Made by a program: the position numbers and the translations under genes
Part shown: piece by piece, positions 25,678-36,789 of the stretch
Layout: every line of letters begins with the position of its first letter
Numbering within the stretch: the stretch's first letter is position 1
Notes under the pieces: model-generated
Databases searched by the model: none
Told to the model about the DNA's origin: nothing
Seen by the model: the letters and a program-made list of their open reading frames with translations, nothing else
Source: Bacteroidota bacterium
Lineage (GTDB): Bacteria; Bacteroidota; Bacteroidia; Flavobacteriales; Flavobacteriaceae
Reading direction: 5' to 3'
DNA length: 52,371 nucleotides
NCBI GenBank assembly: GCA_947466955.1
Contig: CANIFM010000002.1
Coordinates: 1-52,371, forward strand

Positions 25678-28128
25678 ATGAAAATTTTAAAATTCGGCGG
25701 AACTTCGGTTGCCAATGCAAATAACATAAAATTAGTCCTTTCAATCGTTGAAAATACAGTTGCAACATCTACAAAATTAGTGATTGTGGTTTCCGCTTTT
25801 AGTGGCGTTACCGATTTACTAATTTTAGCAGCTTCAAAAGCAGCTTCAAAAGACATTACATTCAAAGATGTGGTTTCACAAATTGAAGAAAAACACAGAG
25901 AAGCTATTGAAGAATTAATCATTACAAGCCATCAAAAACCTTTGTTAGAGGCTATTAATAGCGATATTAATCATCTGAAAACACTTTTAGACGGTTGCTT
26001 TTTATTGGGAGAATTATCCAATAGAACTTCCGATACAATAATGGGATTTGGCGAACTTTTATCTTCCCAAATCATTGCGAAAGCATTGGAACAAAAAGTT
26101 CATAATTCAGGATATAAAGACAGTCGCGAAATTATTAAAACCAACAATCATTTTGGAAAAGCGGTTGTGAATTTTGATCTTTCCAACCAATTGATAAAGG
26201 ATTATTTTAATTCAAATGTATTCAGAGTAACTTTAGTTCCAGGTTTTATCGCCTCTTCAACAGACGGTTATTCTACAACTTTGGGTCGTGGCGGTTCTGA
26301 TTATACGGCTGCTATTTTAGCTGGCGCATTGAATGCTGAATTACTCGAAATTTGGACAGATGTAAGCGGAATGTTTACTGCAAATCCAAAAATCGTAAAA
26401 CAGGCGCATCCCATAGAAACAATTTCTTATCAAGAAGCTATGGAATTGTCACATTTTGGTGCAAAAGTTTTGTATCCACCTACAATTCAGCCTGTTTTGA
26501 AATTGAATATTCCAATTGTTATCAAAAATACATTTGAACCTGAAGCAGCTGGTACTTATATTTCATCTGAAAGAAATGAAAATGAAAACCCAATAAAAGG
26601 AATTTCACACATTGACAATATCGCTTTATTAACGCTGGAAGGTTCAGGAATGATTGGAGTTTCGGGTTCTTCAAAACGATTATTTGAAGTGTTATCCAAT
26701 GAAAATATTAATGTTATTTTTATCACGCAAGCCTCTTCGGAACATTCTATTTGTATTGGAATTTTAAATGAAGATGCCAATAATGCTCGAATTGCTATTG
26801 ATAAAGCATTTGAATTAGAAATTGCTCAAAACAAAATCGATCCAAGTATTGTCGAAGAAAACCTTTGTATCATTGCTTTGGTTGGTGAAAATATGAAAAG
26901 TCACCAAGGATTGAGCGGTAAAATGTTCAGTACTTTAGGAAAAAACAATGTGAACATCAGAGCTATTGCGCAAGGCGCTTCAGAACGAAATATTTCAGCG
27001 GTAATCAACAAACGTGATGTTAAAAAAGCATTGAATACCTTGCACGAATGTTTTTTTGAAGACAACGCAAAACAGTTGAATTTATTTGTAATGGGCGTTG
27101 GAAATGTAGGTGAAAAATTCATTGAACAAATTCACCAACAAAAGAAATTCTTAAAGGAAAATCTTAAAATAAACCTTCGTGTTATTGCTTTATCGAACTC
27201 TCGAAAAATGCTTTTTGACGAAGAAGGAGTTTCATTAAATAATTGGAAAACAAGTTTAGAAAATGGTGAAGTTGCGAATAAAGAATCCTTTATTTCTAAT
27301 GTAATCGCACTCAATTTAAGAAACAGTATTTTTGTAGATGTAACAGCAAATGAAAGTGTTTCTCAAACGTATGCACACTATTTAAAACAAAATATAGCAG
27401 TGGTTACTTGCAATAAAATTGCGTGTTCTTCTGCTTATGATAATTATAGCAATCTGAAACAATTATCAAGAAAATTCAATGCGCCATTTTTGTTTGAAAC
27501 CAATGTTGGTGCAGGTTTACCAATAATTGACACTTTGAAACATTTAATTGCATCGGGTGATAAAGTTCATAAAATTCAAGCGGTACTTTCGGGAAGTTTG
27601 AATTTTATATTCAACAATTTTGACGAGAAAAATTCTTTTCACGATGTAGTAAAAGAAGCTGGCGTTCAAGGATTTACAGAGCCTGACCCGAAAATTGATT
27701 TAAGCGGTGTTGATGTTGCTCGAAAGATTTTAATTCTTATTCGCGAAAGCGGTTATAAAATGGAAATCGAAGATATTGTCAACGAATCTTTTTTACCAGT
27801 TGAATGCTTAGAAACTAAAAATAATGAAACGTTCTTTGCTTCTTTAATAAAAAACGCAGCTCATTTTGAAAACATATATAAAGAAGCTTTGGTAAAAGAC
27901 TGTCGTTTGAAATATGTTGCCAAATTTGAAGATGGAAAAGCAAGTGTAGGATTGCAATTTATACCAAAAGAAAGTCCGTTTTACAATTTAGAAGGAAAAG
28001 ATAATATTGTTCAATTTTACACCGACAGATATGTTGATCAACCTTTATTAATTAAAGGTGCTGGCGCTGGTGCTGCGGTTACAGCTTCAGGAATTTTTGC
28101 CGATGTAATCAGAATTGGAAACGTATAA
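25678..28128 (+). CDS. thrA: Bifunctional aspartate kinase/homoserine dehydrogenase I
   Basis: MKILKFGGTSVANANNIK; ACT domains; GVGNVGEKFIEQI; NVGAGLPIIDTLKHLIASGD. Confidence 0.98.
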   Translation: MKILKFGGTSVANANNIKLVLSIVENTVATSTKLVIVVSAFSGVTDLLILAASKAASKDITFKDVVSQIEEKHREAIEELIITSHQKPLLEAINSDINHLKTLLDGCFLLGELSNRTSDTIMGFGELLSSQIIAKALEQKVHNSGYKDSREIIKTNNHFGKAVVNFDLSNQLIKDYFNSNVFRVTLVPGFIASSTDGYSTTLGRGGSDYTAAILAGALNAELLEIWTDVSGMFTANPKIVKQAHPIETISYQEAMELSHFGAKVLYPPTIQPVLKLNIPIVIKNTFEPEAAGTYISSERNENENPIKGISHIDNIALLTLEGSGMIGVSGSSKRLFEVLSNENINVIFITQASSEHSICIGILNEDANNARIAIDKAFELEIAQNKIDPSIVEENLCIIALVGENMKSHQGLSGKMFSTLGKNNVNIRAIAQGASERNISAVINKRDVKKALNTLHECFFEDNAKQLNLFVMGVGNVGEKFIEQIHQQKKFLKENLKINLRVIALSNSRKMLFDEEGVSLNNWKTSLENGEVANKESFISNVIALNLRNSIFVDVTANESVSQTYAHYLKQNIAVVTCNKIACSSAYDNYSNLKQLSRKFNAPFLFETNVGAGLPIIDTLKHLIASGDKVHKIQAVLSGSLNFIFNNFDEKNSFHDVVKEAGVQGFTEPDPKIDLSGVDVARKILILIRESGYKMEIEDIVNESFLPVECLETKNNETFFASLIKNAAHFENIYKEALVKDCRLKYVAKFEDGKASVGLQFIPKESPFYNLEGKDNIVQFYTDRYVDQPLLIKGAGAGAAVTASGIFADVIRIGNV

Positions 28129-28203
28129 TTCAGTCGTTCAGTTATAAAGCACAGAAGTTAATGACTTTAGACTTTAAGACTTTAGACTTTAATACTTATA
28201 AAA

Positions 28204-29124
28204 ATGAATGAAATAAAAATATTTTGCCCCGCTACAATTGCCAATATTTCCTGTGGATTTGATGTCTTAGGATTGTGTTTGGAAGCTACTGGCGACGAAA
28301 TGATTATTAGAAAAACAGATAAAAAAGGCATCAGAATCACCAAAATCGTAGGCGCTGATTTGCCTTTGGAAACTTCTAAAAATGTCGCTGGAGTTGCTGG
28401 TTTAGCACTTTTAGAAGCTATTGATTATCAATTTGGTTTTGATATTGAAATCTACAAAAACATAAAAGCAGGAAGTGGAATTGGGAGTTCGGCTGCAAGT
28501 GCTGCAGGAGCAGTTTTTGGAATAAATGAATTAGTTGGAAAACCATTCACTCGAAAAGAATTGGTTGCTTTTGCAATGAAAGGCGAGGCAATTGCAAGCG
28601 GAAGCGAACACGCTGATAATGTTGCACCCGCCATTTTGGGAGGAATAACACTGGTTCGCAGTACAATTCCATTAGATATTATTAAAATAGAAAGTCCTTC
28701 TGAATTGTATGCAACGGTAATTCATCCACAAATTGAACTGAAAACTTCAGAAATGCGTGCCGTTTTACAACCGATGGTTTCTTTAAAAAGTGCCATTGTA
28801 CAATGGGGAAACTTGGGAGGATTAATTGCTGGATTTTATACTTCTGATTATGAGTTGATTGGACGTTCGCTTCACGACGAAATTGTGGAACCCTTGCGCG
28901 GTCCATTCATTCCAAAATTCGATGTAATTAAAAAAGTTGCTTTAGAAAATGGTGCTTTGGGATCTGGGATTTCTGGTTCAGGACCTTCAATATTTGCCTT
29001 GAGCAAAGGAATTGAAACCGCCAATAGAATTGCAAAAGCAATGAGTGGCGTTTACGATGAAATGGATTTACCTTATGAAATTCACGTTTCAAAAGTAAAT
29101 TCTGAAGGAGTTAAAATAATATAA
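28204..29124 (+). CDS. thrB: Homoserine kinase
   Basis: CPATIANISCGFDVLGLCLE; GSGIGSSAASAAGAVFGINEL; GSGISGSGPSIFALS. Confidence 0.97.
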   Translation: MNEIKIFCPATIANISCGFDVLGLCLEATGDEMIIRKTDKKGIRITKIVGADLPLETSKNVAGVAGLALLEAIDYQFGFDIEIYKNIKAGSGIGSSAASAAGAVFGINELVGKPFTRKELVAFAMKGEAIASGSEHADNVAPAILGGITLVRSTIPLDIIKIESPSELYATVIHPQIELKTSEMRAVLQPMVSLKSAIVQWGNLGGLIAGFYTSDYELIGRSLHDEIVEPLRGPFIPKFDVIKKVALENGALGSGISGSGPSIFALSKGIETANRIAKAMSGVYDEMDLPYEIHVSKVNSEGVKII

Positions 29125-29134
29125 AGTAACAAAA

Positions 29135-29158
29135 GATTGCTTCGTGCCTCGCAATGAC
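29135..29158 (+). repeat. Short hairpin repeat GATTGCTTCGTGCCTCGCAATGAC upstream of thrC
   Basis: ATTGC...GCAAT hairpin; related copies at 6269, 8170, 17743, 18035, 21094 (minus), 47291. Confidence 0.75.
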
Positions 29159-29164
29159 ATAAAA

Positions 29165-30460
29165 ATGAAATATTACAGTTTAAACCATAACGCACCAAAA
29201 GTTTCTTTTCAAGAAGCTCTAATTCAAGGATTAGCACCTGATAAAGGTTTATATTTTCCTGAAAGCCTCACCCCTATTTCATCTGATTTTTTTGATAAAA
29301 TCGAGACTTTTTCAAACGAAGAAATTGCTTTTCAAGCGATTCAACAATTTGTAGGCGATGAAATTCCTGAGGAAAATTTGAGGCAAATTATCACTGAAAC
29401 TTTGTGTTTTGATTTTCCATTAGTGAAAGTAGAAAACAATATTTATTCATTAGAACTTTTTCACGGCCCTACAATGGCTTTCAAAGATGTCGGTGCGCGA
29501 TTTATGTCACGCTGTTTGGCGTATTTTAATTCAGATAAAAAAGGAGCTAAAAACACTGTAATCGTTGCTACTTCAGGAGATACTGGAGGTGCTGTTGCCA
29601 GTGGTTTTTTAGGTGTTGAAGGCGTTGACGTTGTCATTTTATATCCTTCGGGGAAAGTAAGTGATATTCAAGAACGACAATTGACAACTCTCGGACAGAA
29701 CATTACGGCACTTGAAGTTGACGGTGTTTTTGATGATTGTCAGGATATGGTTAAAAAAGCTTTTTTAGATGAAAGTCTGGACTATAAAAATCTAACATCT
29801 GCAAATTCCATCAATATTGCCCGTTGGTTGCCACAAATGTTTTACTTTTTCTTTGCTTACAAGCAATTGAAATCAGAAAATAAACCTTTGGTATTTTCTT
29901 GTCCGAGTGGTAATTTTGGCAATATCTGTGCTGGTATCATTGCAAAAAAATTAGGATTACCAATAGAACATTTTGTAGCTTCTACCAATGTAAACGATAC
30001 GGTTCCACGCTTTTTAGAAGATGGATTGTATGAACCAAAACCTTCCAAAGCAACGATTTCTAATGCAATGGATGTTGGAAATCCAAGCAATTTTATTCGG
30101 ATTCAAGAAATGTATAAAAATGATTTGTCGGAATTCAAAAAAGACTTTTCTTCATTTTCATTTACAGATGCCGAAACCGAAGTTGCTTTACAAACAATCT
30201 ACAAAAACTCAGGATATATTGCCGAACCTCACGGTGCTGTTGGGTTTCTTGGTTTGAAAAAGGAATTACAGAATCATCCGAATTCAATTGGAATTTTCCT
30301 TGAAACAGCGCATCCAATTAAGTTTTTGGACGTGGTTGAACCTTTTTTAAATGTAAAACTTCCTATTCCAACCCAAATAGAAAGTGTTTTGAATAAGGAA
30401 AAGTTGAGTATAAAAATCAAAACCTACGAAGATTTCAAAGCGTATTTGAAGCGAAATTAA
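29165..30460 (+). CDS. thrC: Threonine synthase
   Basis: MKYYSLNHNAPKVSF...; HGPTMAFKDVGARFM; VATSGDTGGAVASGFL; start moved in from 29144 because upstream codons are repeat-derived. Confidence 0.95.
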   Translation: MKYYSLNHNAPKVSFQEALIQGLAPDKGLYFPESLTPISSDFFDKIETFSNEEIAFQAIQQFVGDEIPEENLRQIITETLCFDFPLVKVENNIYSLELFHGPTMAFKDVGARFMSRCLAYFNSDKKGAKNTVIVATSGDTGGAVASGFLGVEGVDVVILYPSGKVSDIQERQLTTLGQNITALEVDGVFDDCQDMVKKAFLDESLDYKNLTSANSINIARWLPQMFYFFFAYKQLKSENKPLVFSCPSGNFGNICAGIIAKKLGLPIEHFVASTNVNDTVPRFLEDGLYEPKPSKATISNAMDVGNPSNFIRIQEMYKNDLSEFKKDFSSFSFTDAETEVALQTIYKNSGYIAEPHGAVGFLGLKKELQNHPNSIGIFLETAHPIKFLDVVEPFLNVKLPIPTQIESVLNKEKLSIKIKTYEDFKAYLKRN

Positions 30461-30507
30461 AATGTGGAAATTTCATAAATACGAAAATTAAAACCAATAT
30501 TTTTTTT

Positions 30508-30665
30508 ACTCTTTGTTGCCAATTCCAGCTTTCCACTTCAAGATTTTTCCATAAAACGTTTTTTTCTAAGGCAAAAAAGGAGCTTCTTTGGTCGCTCTTT
30601 TTTGCCAATAAAAAATACGTTTTCTCAAAAAAATGCTTTCCGTTTCAATCTGGGGCACAATTCCG
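30508..30665 (+). repeat. Interspersed structured repeat, copy F, with ~30-bp-arm hairpin
   Basis: CAATTCCAGCTTTCCACTTCAAG - AAAACGTTTTTTTCTAAGGCAAAAAAGGAGC / GCTCTTTTTTGCCAATAAAAAATACGTTTT - GCTTTCCGTTTCAATCTGGGGC. Confidence 0.65.
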
Positions 30666-30879
30666 AGACAACAGAAAATTAGATTTTAAAAGGAATTTCA
30701 GAGGATTTAAACCTAAAATCCGGAATCTAAAAACTACTTTTCCATTGTCAATATCATTCTTAATAACTTTGGATTTAAAATATTTTAAACCAAATCGAAT
30801 TTCACTATATTAGCACACTCGAGGACTGAGCGAAATGCAAAGACCGAACAGAACGCAGATAAATTCAGTAAACTTTATA

Positions 30880-32742
30880 ATGTCAGATCAAAATCAATAT
30901 ACCGAAGACAACATCCGTTCACTCGACTGGAAAGAACACATCCGAATGCGTCCCGGAATGTACATCGGAAAACTCGGTGATGGTTCGTCCCCAGATGACG
31001 GTATTTATATTCTTTTAAAAGAAGTTCTCGATAACTGCATCGATGAATTTGTTATGGGAGCCGGCAAAAACATTGAAGTTACCATCAAAGATAAAACCGT
31101 AACTGTCCGTGATTATGGACGTGGAATTCCACTTGGAAAAGTGATTGACGTAGTTTCCAAAATGAATACAGGGGGAAAATACGACTCGCTTGCCTTCAAA
31201 AAATCAGTAGGATTAAACGGAGTTGGGACAAAAGCCGTAAATGCGTTATCAAATTATTTTCGGGTAGAATCTGTTCGTGACGACAAACAAAAAGCCGCAG
31301 AATTTTCAGCAGGAAACTTAGTTCTCGAAGAAGATATTGTAGAAACTACCAAACGAAAAGGAACCAAAGTTACCTTTATTCCAGACGAAGCTATTTTCAA
31401 AAATTATAAATTCCGTTATGAATATGTAATTAGAATGGTAAAAAACTATTGTTATCTTAACAATGGTTTAACCATTTTATTCAATGGTGAAAAGTATTTT
31501 TCAGAAAACGGACTTAGAGATTTATTAGAAGAAACCATTCATGCCGATGATTTGGAATATCCAATAATTCACTTGAAAGGCGAAGACATTGAGATTGCTT
31601 TAACACACAGTAAAACTCAATACAGCGAGGAATACCATTCGTTTGTAAACGGACAAAATACGACTCAAGGAGGAACGCATCTTGCTGCCTATCGGGAAGC
31701 AATCGTGAAAACCATTCGAGAATTTTATAACAAAAGTTTTGAAGCTTCCGATGTGCGAAAATCGATTGTAACCGCAATTAGCATCAAGGTTATGGAACCT
31801 GTTTTTGAGTCGCAAACCAAGACCAAATTAGGTTCTACAGATATGGGTTCGGAAGCAGGAATGCCTTCGGTTCGTACGTTTGTAAATGATTTTGTAAAAA
31901 CCAAATTAGATAATTTCTTACATAAAAACCCACCAACTGCAGATGCTTTGTTACGCAAAATTCTTCAGGCAGAACGGGAACGTAAGGAACTTTCGGGCAT
32001 TAGAAAATTAGCCACCGATCGTGCAAAAAAAGCCAATCTTCACAATAAAAAATTAAGAGATTGTCGGGCACATCTTCCGGACACAAAAAATCCTAAATGT
32101 TTAGAAAGCACCCTTTTTATCACTGAGGGAGATTCTGCTTCTGGATCGATTACCAAATCACGCGATGTGAATACCCAAGCAGTTTTCAGTTTGCGTGGAA
32201 AGCCATTGAATTCGTATGGAATGAGCAAGAAAATTGTTTATGAAAACGAAGAATTCAATTTGCTTCAAGCAGCATTAGACATTGAAGACGGTTTAGAAAA
32301 ATTGCGATACAACAATATTGTAATCGCAACTGACGCCGATGTCGATGGAATGCACATCCGATTACTATTGATTACTTTCTTCTTGCAATTTTTTCCAGAA
32401 TTGATAAAAGAAGGCCATTTATATATTTTGCAAACGCCACTTTTCAGAGTTCGAAATAAAAAAGAAACCATCTATTGTTATTCAGATGAAGAGCGAAAAG
32501 AAGCAATCGAAAAATTGAAGCCAAAACCAGAAATTACGCGATTTAAAGGTTTGGGAGAAATATCACCAGATGAATTCAAGAATTTCATTGGAGAAACCAT
32601 TCGTTTGGATCCCGTTATGATGGACAAAAACACCTCAATCGAGCAATTATTGTCTTTTTATATGGGAAAAAATACGCCAGACCGACAAGAATTTATCATC
32701 AAGAATTTGAAGGTGGATTTAGATGTTGTTGAAGCGAGTTAA
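30880..32742 (+). CDS. parE: DNA topoisomerase IV subunit B
   Basis: [58 protein letters not shown]. Confidence 0.93.
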   Translation: MSDQNQYTEDNIRSLDWKEHIRMRPGMYIGKLGDGSSPDDGIYILLKEVLDNCIDEFVMGAGKNIEVTIKDKTVTVRDYGRGIPLGKVIDVVSKMNTGGKYDSLAFKKSVGLNGVGTKAVNALSNYFRVESVRDDKQKAAEFSAGNLVLEEDIVETTKRKGTKVTFIPDEAIFKNYKFRYEYVIRMVKNYCYLNNGLTILFNGEKYFSENGLRDLLEETIHADDLEYPIIHLKGEDIEIALTHSKTQYSEEYHSFVNGQNTTQGGTHLAAYREAIVKTIREFYNKSFEASDVRKSIVTAISIKVMEPVFESQTKTKLGSTDMGSEAGMPSVRTFVNDFVKTKLDNFLHKNPPTADALLRKILQAERERKELSGIRKLATDRAKKANLHNKKLRDCRAHLPDTKNPKCLESTLFITEGDSASGSITKSRDVNTQAVFSLRGKPLNSYGMSKKIVYENEEFNLLQAALDIEDGLEKLRYNNIVIATDADVDGMHIRLLLITFFLQFFPELIKEGHLYILQTPLFRVRNKKETIYCYSDEERKEAIEKLKPKPEITRFKGLGEISPDEFKNFIGETIRLDPVMMDKNTSIEQLLSFYMGKNTPDRQEFIIKNLKVDLDVVEAS

Positions 32743-32765
32743 ATTAAAAGATTCAAAGAAATTAA

Positions 32766-35453
32766 ATGGACGAAGAGAATAGCATCCCAAATGAAGAAGA
32801 ATTTAACGAAGAGTTAAACAAATCTGCAATGGAAGAAGGCTTTGAAGATATAAAATCTTCAGAAGGAAAGCATTTTTACGAAAATGACGAGGACGGCAGC
32901 GATACCATTACCAAAGTTACAGGAATGTACAAAGATTGGTTTTTGGATTATGCTTCTTATGTAATTTTGGAGCGTGCTGTTCCTGCAATTGAGGACGGAT
33001 TTAAACCAGTTCAACGCCGTATTATGCACTCGCTTAAGGAGTTGGACGATGGTCGTTATAATAAAGTTGCCAATGTTGTTGGTCATACAATGCAATACCA
33101 TCCCCACGGAGATCAGAGTATTGGTGATGCTATGGTGCAAATTGGACAACGAGAATTATTGATTGATTGTCAAGGGAACTGGGGAAATATACTTACGGGA
33201 GATAGTGCAGCAGCTTCTCGATATATTGAGGCACGATTATCAAAATTTGCTTTGGAAGTTTTATATTCTCCAAAAATTACCGATTGGGGAGTTTCTTATG
33301 ATGGTCGTCGGGCTGAACCTAATAATTTACCCGTAAAATTCCCGTTATTGTTGGCTTCTGGAGCCGAAGGAATTGCTGTTGGACTTTCCACAAAAGTATT
33401 GCCTCACAATTTTAATGAATTAATTGATGCTTCCATTAAAATATTAAAAGGAAAACCATTTCAGTTATTCCCAGATTTTCAAACAGCTGGAATTGCAGAT
33501 ATTTCCAATTATAATGATGGATTACGTAGCGGAAGAGTTCGTGTTCGTGCTAAAATTGGTCAATTAGACAAAAATACGTTGGTGATTACCCAAATTCCGT
33601 TTTCTACAAATACGACTACTTTAATAGACAGTATTTTGAAAGCCAATGAAAAAGGGAAAATCAAAATCAAGAAAATTGAAGACAATACTGCCGCTGAAGT
33701 TGAAATTTTAATTCATCTTTTCCCTGGTGTTTCGCCAGATAAAACCATCGACGCTTTATTTGCTTTTACCGCTTGTGAAACTTCGGTAGCACCTTTAGGA
33801 TGTGTAATTGAAGACAATAAACCTTTATTTATTGGTGTTTCTGAAATGTTGAAAATTTCAACAAACAGAACTGTTCAATTACTAAAAAGCGAACTCGAAA
33901 TTCAATTGAGTGAATTAGAAGAACAATGGCATTTTGCGTCGTTGGAACGTATTTTTATAGAACAAAAAATATATCGTTTAATTGAAGAAGAAACTACTAA
34001 AGAAGGTGTAATTTCTGCAATTGACGAAGGTTTGAAACCACATATAAAACATTTAAAACGAGCCATTACCGAAGAAGACATTTTGCGTTTGACCGAAATT
34101 CGGATTATGCGTATTTCTAAATTTGACAGTAATAAAGCCCAAGACAAAATTGAATCTTTAGAAGGCGATATTGAACAAGTAAATCACGATTTAGCCAACT
34201 TAATCGATTTTGCAATAGCATTTTTCACACGCCTAAAAGAGAAATACGGAAAAGGAAGAGAACGTCAAACAGAACTTCGAATTTTTGATGATATTGAAGC
34301 TACAAAAGTGGTTTTGAGAAACACCAAATTATATGTAAATAAAGAAGAAGGATTTGTCGGAACAAGCCTTAAAAAGGACGAATATGTTACAGATTGCTCT
34401 GATATTGATGATGTAATTGTATTTCTACGAGATGGAAAAATGATGATTACCAAAGTCGATGCCAAAACATTCGTCGGTAAAGACATTATTCACATCACTA
34501 TTTTTGACAGAAGCGACAAACGCACGATTTATAATATGATTTATCGCGACGGTAAATCAGGACCTTCATACATAAAAAGGTTCAATGTTTCGGGAGTTAC
34601 ACGTGACAAACCGTATGATTTAACGAATGAAAAACCAGGTTCTCAAGTATTGTATTTTTCTTGTAATCCAAATGGTGAAGCCGAAGTAATTACTATTTTA
34701 TTGCGCCAAGTAGGAAGTGTCAAAAAACTAAAATTCGATATTGATTTTGCAAAATTAGCCATCAAAGGTAGAACCTCAAAAGGGAATATTGTGACCAAAT
34801 ATCCTATCAAAAAAATTGAACTCAAAGAAAAAGGGATTTCTACATTATTACCAAGAAAAGTTTGGTTTGATGATACTGTTCAAAGATTAAATGTAGATGC
34901 ACGTGGCGAATTGTTAGGAGAATTTAGACCAAGCGATAAAATTTTAATCATACAACAATCAGGAAAACTGAAAGTTATCACGCCTGAATTATCAACACAT
35001 TTTGATGAAGATATGGTTGTACTAGAAAAATGGATTCCTAAAAAACCTATTTCCGCTATTTATTATGATGGAGAAAAAGAGCGTTATTTTATAAAACGTT
35101 TCTTAGTAGAAGTAGAAAACAAGGAAGAAATTTTCATTACGGAACATCCAAATTCACAATTGGAAATCGTTTCAACAGATTATCGACCGGTTGCAGAATT
35201 AATTTTCAATAAAATTAAAGGAGTTCAAAAAGAAAATTTAACCGTTGATATTGAGTCTTTCATTGCTGTAAAAGGCTTTAAAGCACTTGGAAATCAATTG
35301 ACAACTGATAAAGTAAAACAGGTAAATTTATTGGAATCTTTGCCGTATGAAGCCCCCGAAGAAGTAATTCCAGAGGAAATTGAAGTGGAAGAAACAAACA
35401 TTAATGATTCGGAAATTCAACTTGATGACGACGGACAAATAACATTATTTTAA
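32766..35453 (+). CDS. parC: DNA topoisomerase IV subunit A
   Basis: DYASYVILERAVPAIEDGFKPVQRRIMHSL, HPHGDQSIGDAMVQIGQ, ASRYIEARLSKFA. Confidence 0.94.
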   Translation: MDEENSIPNEEEFNEELNKSAMEEGFEDIKSSEGKHFYENDEDGSDTITKVTGMYKDWFLDYASYVILERAVPAIEDGFKPVQRRIMHSLKELDDGRYNKVANVVGHTMQYHPHGDQSIGDAMVQIGQRELLIDCQGNWGNILTGDSAAASRYIEARLSKFALEVLYSPKITDWGVSYDGRRAEPNNLPVKFPLLLASGAEGIAVGLSTKVLPHNFNELIDASIKILKGKPFQLFPDFQTAGIADISNYNDGLRSGRVRVRAKIGQLDKNTLVITQIPFSTNTTTLIDSILKANEKGKIKIKKIEDNTAAEVEILIHLFPGVSPDKTIDALFAFTACETSVAPLGCVIEDNKPLFIGVSEMLKISTNRTVQLLKSELEIQLSELEEQWHFASLERIFIEQKIYRLIEEETTKEGVISAIDEGLKPHIKHLKRAITEEDILRLTEIRIMRISKFDSNKAQDKIESLEGDIEQVNHDLANLIDFAIAFFTRLKEKYGKGRERQTELRIFDDIEATKVVLRNTKLYVNKEEGFVGTSLKKDEYVTDCSDIDDVIVFLRDGKMMITKVDAKTFVGKDIIHITIFDRSDKRTIYNMIYRDGKSGPSYIKRFNVSGVTRDKPYDLTNEKPGSQVLYFSCNPNGEAEVITILLRQVGSVKKLKFDIDFAKLAIKGRTSKGNIVTKYPIKKIELKEKGISTLLPRKVWFDDTVQRLNVDARGELLGEFRPSDKILIIQQSGKLKVITPELSTHFDEDMVVLEKWIPKKPISAIYYDGEKERYFIKRFLVEVENKEEIFITEHPNSQLEIVSTDYRPVAELIFNKIKGVQKENLTVDIESFIAVKGFKALGNQLTTDKVKQVNLLESLPYEAPEEVIPEEIEVEETNINDSEIQLDDDGQITLF

Positions 35454-35456
35454 AAA

Positions 35457-35484
35457 GAAAAGTCACTTACGAGTGGCTTTTTTT
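35457..35484. terminator. Bidirectional terminator between convergent parC and terC-like genes
   Basis: AGAAAAGTCACT-tacg-AGTGGCTTTTTTT. Confidence 0.75.
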
Positions 35485-36256
35485 ATTTCTTATTTTTCTT
35501 CATTTTCATATTCAAAACTTCTACTAAAAGCGAGAAGGAAATTGCAAAATACAAATAGCCTTTTGGCACCACATCCACATGATTTCCAAAAAAGGAAGCG
35601 TTTGCTAAATGCGCAGATTCTGTAATTAACATAAACCCAATTAACACTAAAAATGTTAATCCTAGTATTTGAATGGAAGGATGCTTATTTACGAAAATTC
35701 CAACAGGAACTGCAAACTGCATCATAATCAAAACGGATATTACAACCGCCGTAATCATTATATAAATTGCGCCTTCAACGCCATTTGTCATTCCAACAGC
35801 CGTTAAAATACTGTCAAATGAGAATACAATATCAATCAAAATTATTTGCACAATCACGTTTGAAAAGGACTTAGTAGCAGATTTTCCCAACTCTTTTTCT
35901 TCGTGTCCTTTTTCCTCTACTTTTTCGCGAATTTCATTGGTGCTTTTATACAATAAAAACAATCCTCCGAACAATAAAATCAGGCTTTGGCCAGTAATTT
36001 GAGCTGAAAACCAAGTGTAATTAAAAGTGTACCAAGGTTCTTTCATAGCAATCAATACAGATATCCCCATCAAAAGAGCAATACGCATAAACATTGCCAA
36101 AAACATTCCGATTTTTGTAGCTCTTTTTCGTTTCTCTTCGGGTAATTTCCCCGTGGCAATCGAAATAAAAATAATATTATCAATTCCTAATACGATTTCT
36201 AAAAATGTCAACGTTAATAAGGCAATCCAGGCACTTGGGTTTAAAAAAACTTCCAT
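35483..36256 (-). CDS. TerC family integral membrane protein
   Basis: LTLTFLEIVLGIDNIIFISIATGKLP; IVQIILIDIVFSFDSILTAVGMT. Confidence 0.93.
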   Translation of the reverse strand: MEVFLNPSAWIALLTLTFLEIVLGIDNIIFISIATGKLPEEKRKRATKIGMFLAMFMRIALLMGISVLIAMKEPWYTFNYTWFSAQITGQSLILLFGGLFLLYKSTNEIREKVEEKGHEEKELGKSATKSFSNVIVQIILIDIVFSFDSILTAVGMTNGVEGAIYIMITAVVISVLIMMQFAVPVGIFVNKHPSIQILGLTFLVLIGFMLITESAHLANASFFGNHVDVVPKGYLYFAISFSLLVEVLNMKMKKNKK

Positions 36257-36301
36257 TTATTTAGGTGTAAAATTTGATTTATTACTAAAATTTTTGGTAA
36301 T

Positions 36302-36670
36302 TTAAAGTTTATTAGCGATTCCTTTTTGCTTTTCGTCACTTCCAATTATTCCAAATTCAAAGGTATAAGAATTTTTCGTAGTTGACACTATTCTCATACT
36401 AATTGCCTTTTTTTCTTGTATGTTTTTTGGGTGTAATTTCTGCAAAACGAACTCGCAATCATTCACCCAACGAACCGTCGCTGTATCGGTTTTACCCTCG
36501 TAAGTCTCGATTTGTAATGTTTCTGTACGCTCAAAAACTGTCGTTTTCTTAACGCCATTTACGACAAAATCAAACTGAAACTTGCCCGTTTTGAAGTCCT
36601 TGCAATTTCGTTCTACATCATAACACGATGTCAAAATCAATAATGAGACGAAGAATACTATTTTTTTCAT
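36302..36670 (-). CDS. Putative lipoprotein
   Basis: 122 aa, lipobox LLILTSCYD. Confidence 0.75.
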   Translation of the reverse strand: MKKIVFFVSLLILTSCYDVERNCKDFKTGKFQFDFVVNGVKKTTVFERTETLQIETYEGKTDTATVRWVNDCEFVLQKLHPKNIQEKKAISMRIVSTTKNSYTFEFGIIGSDEKQKGIANKL

Positions 36671-36689
36671 TTTTATTTTTTTTTGAAGC

Positions 36690-36757
36690 TATTTCCTGCT
36701 GTCATTCCAAATCCTCGCTAAAAAGCTCGGGATTTTCCCTTCCATCAGGGCTAGTTG
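36690..36757 (+). repeat. Interspersed structured repeat, copy H
   Basis: TTTCCTGCTGTCATTCCAAATCCT-hairpin-GGGATTTTCCCTTCCATCAGGGCTAG; matches reverse complement of 48150-48226. Confidence 0.6.
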
Positions 36758-36789
36758 TTTTAGTGCTTTATTGTATTTTTTCTACTTTT

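Noticed and set aside
29144-29164. ThrC start at 29144 (MPRNDIK)
   Set aside because: Falls in the GATTGC..GCAATGAC repeat; normal ThrC start MKYYSLNHNAPKVSF is at 29165.
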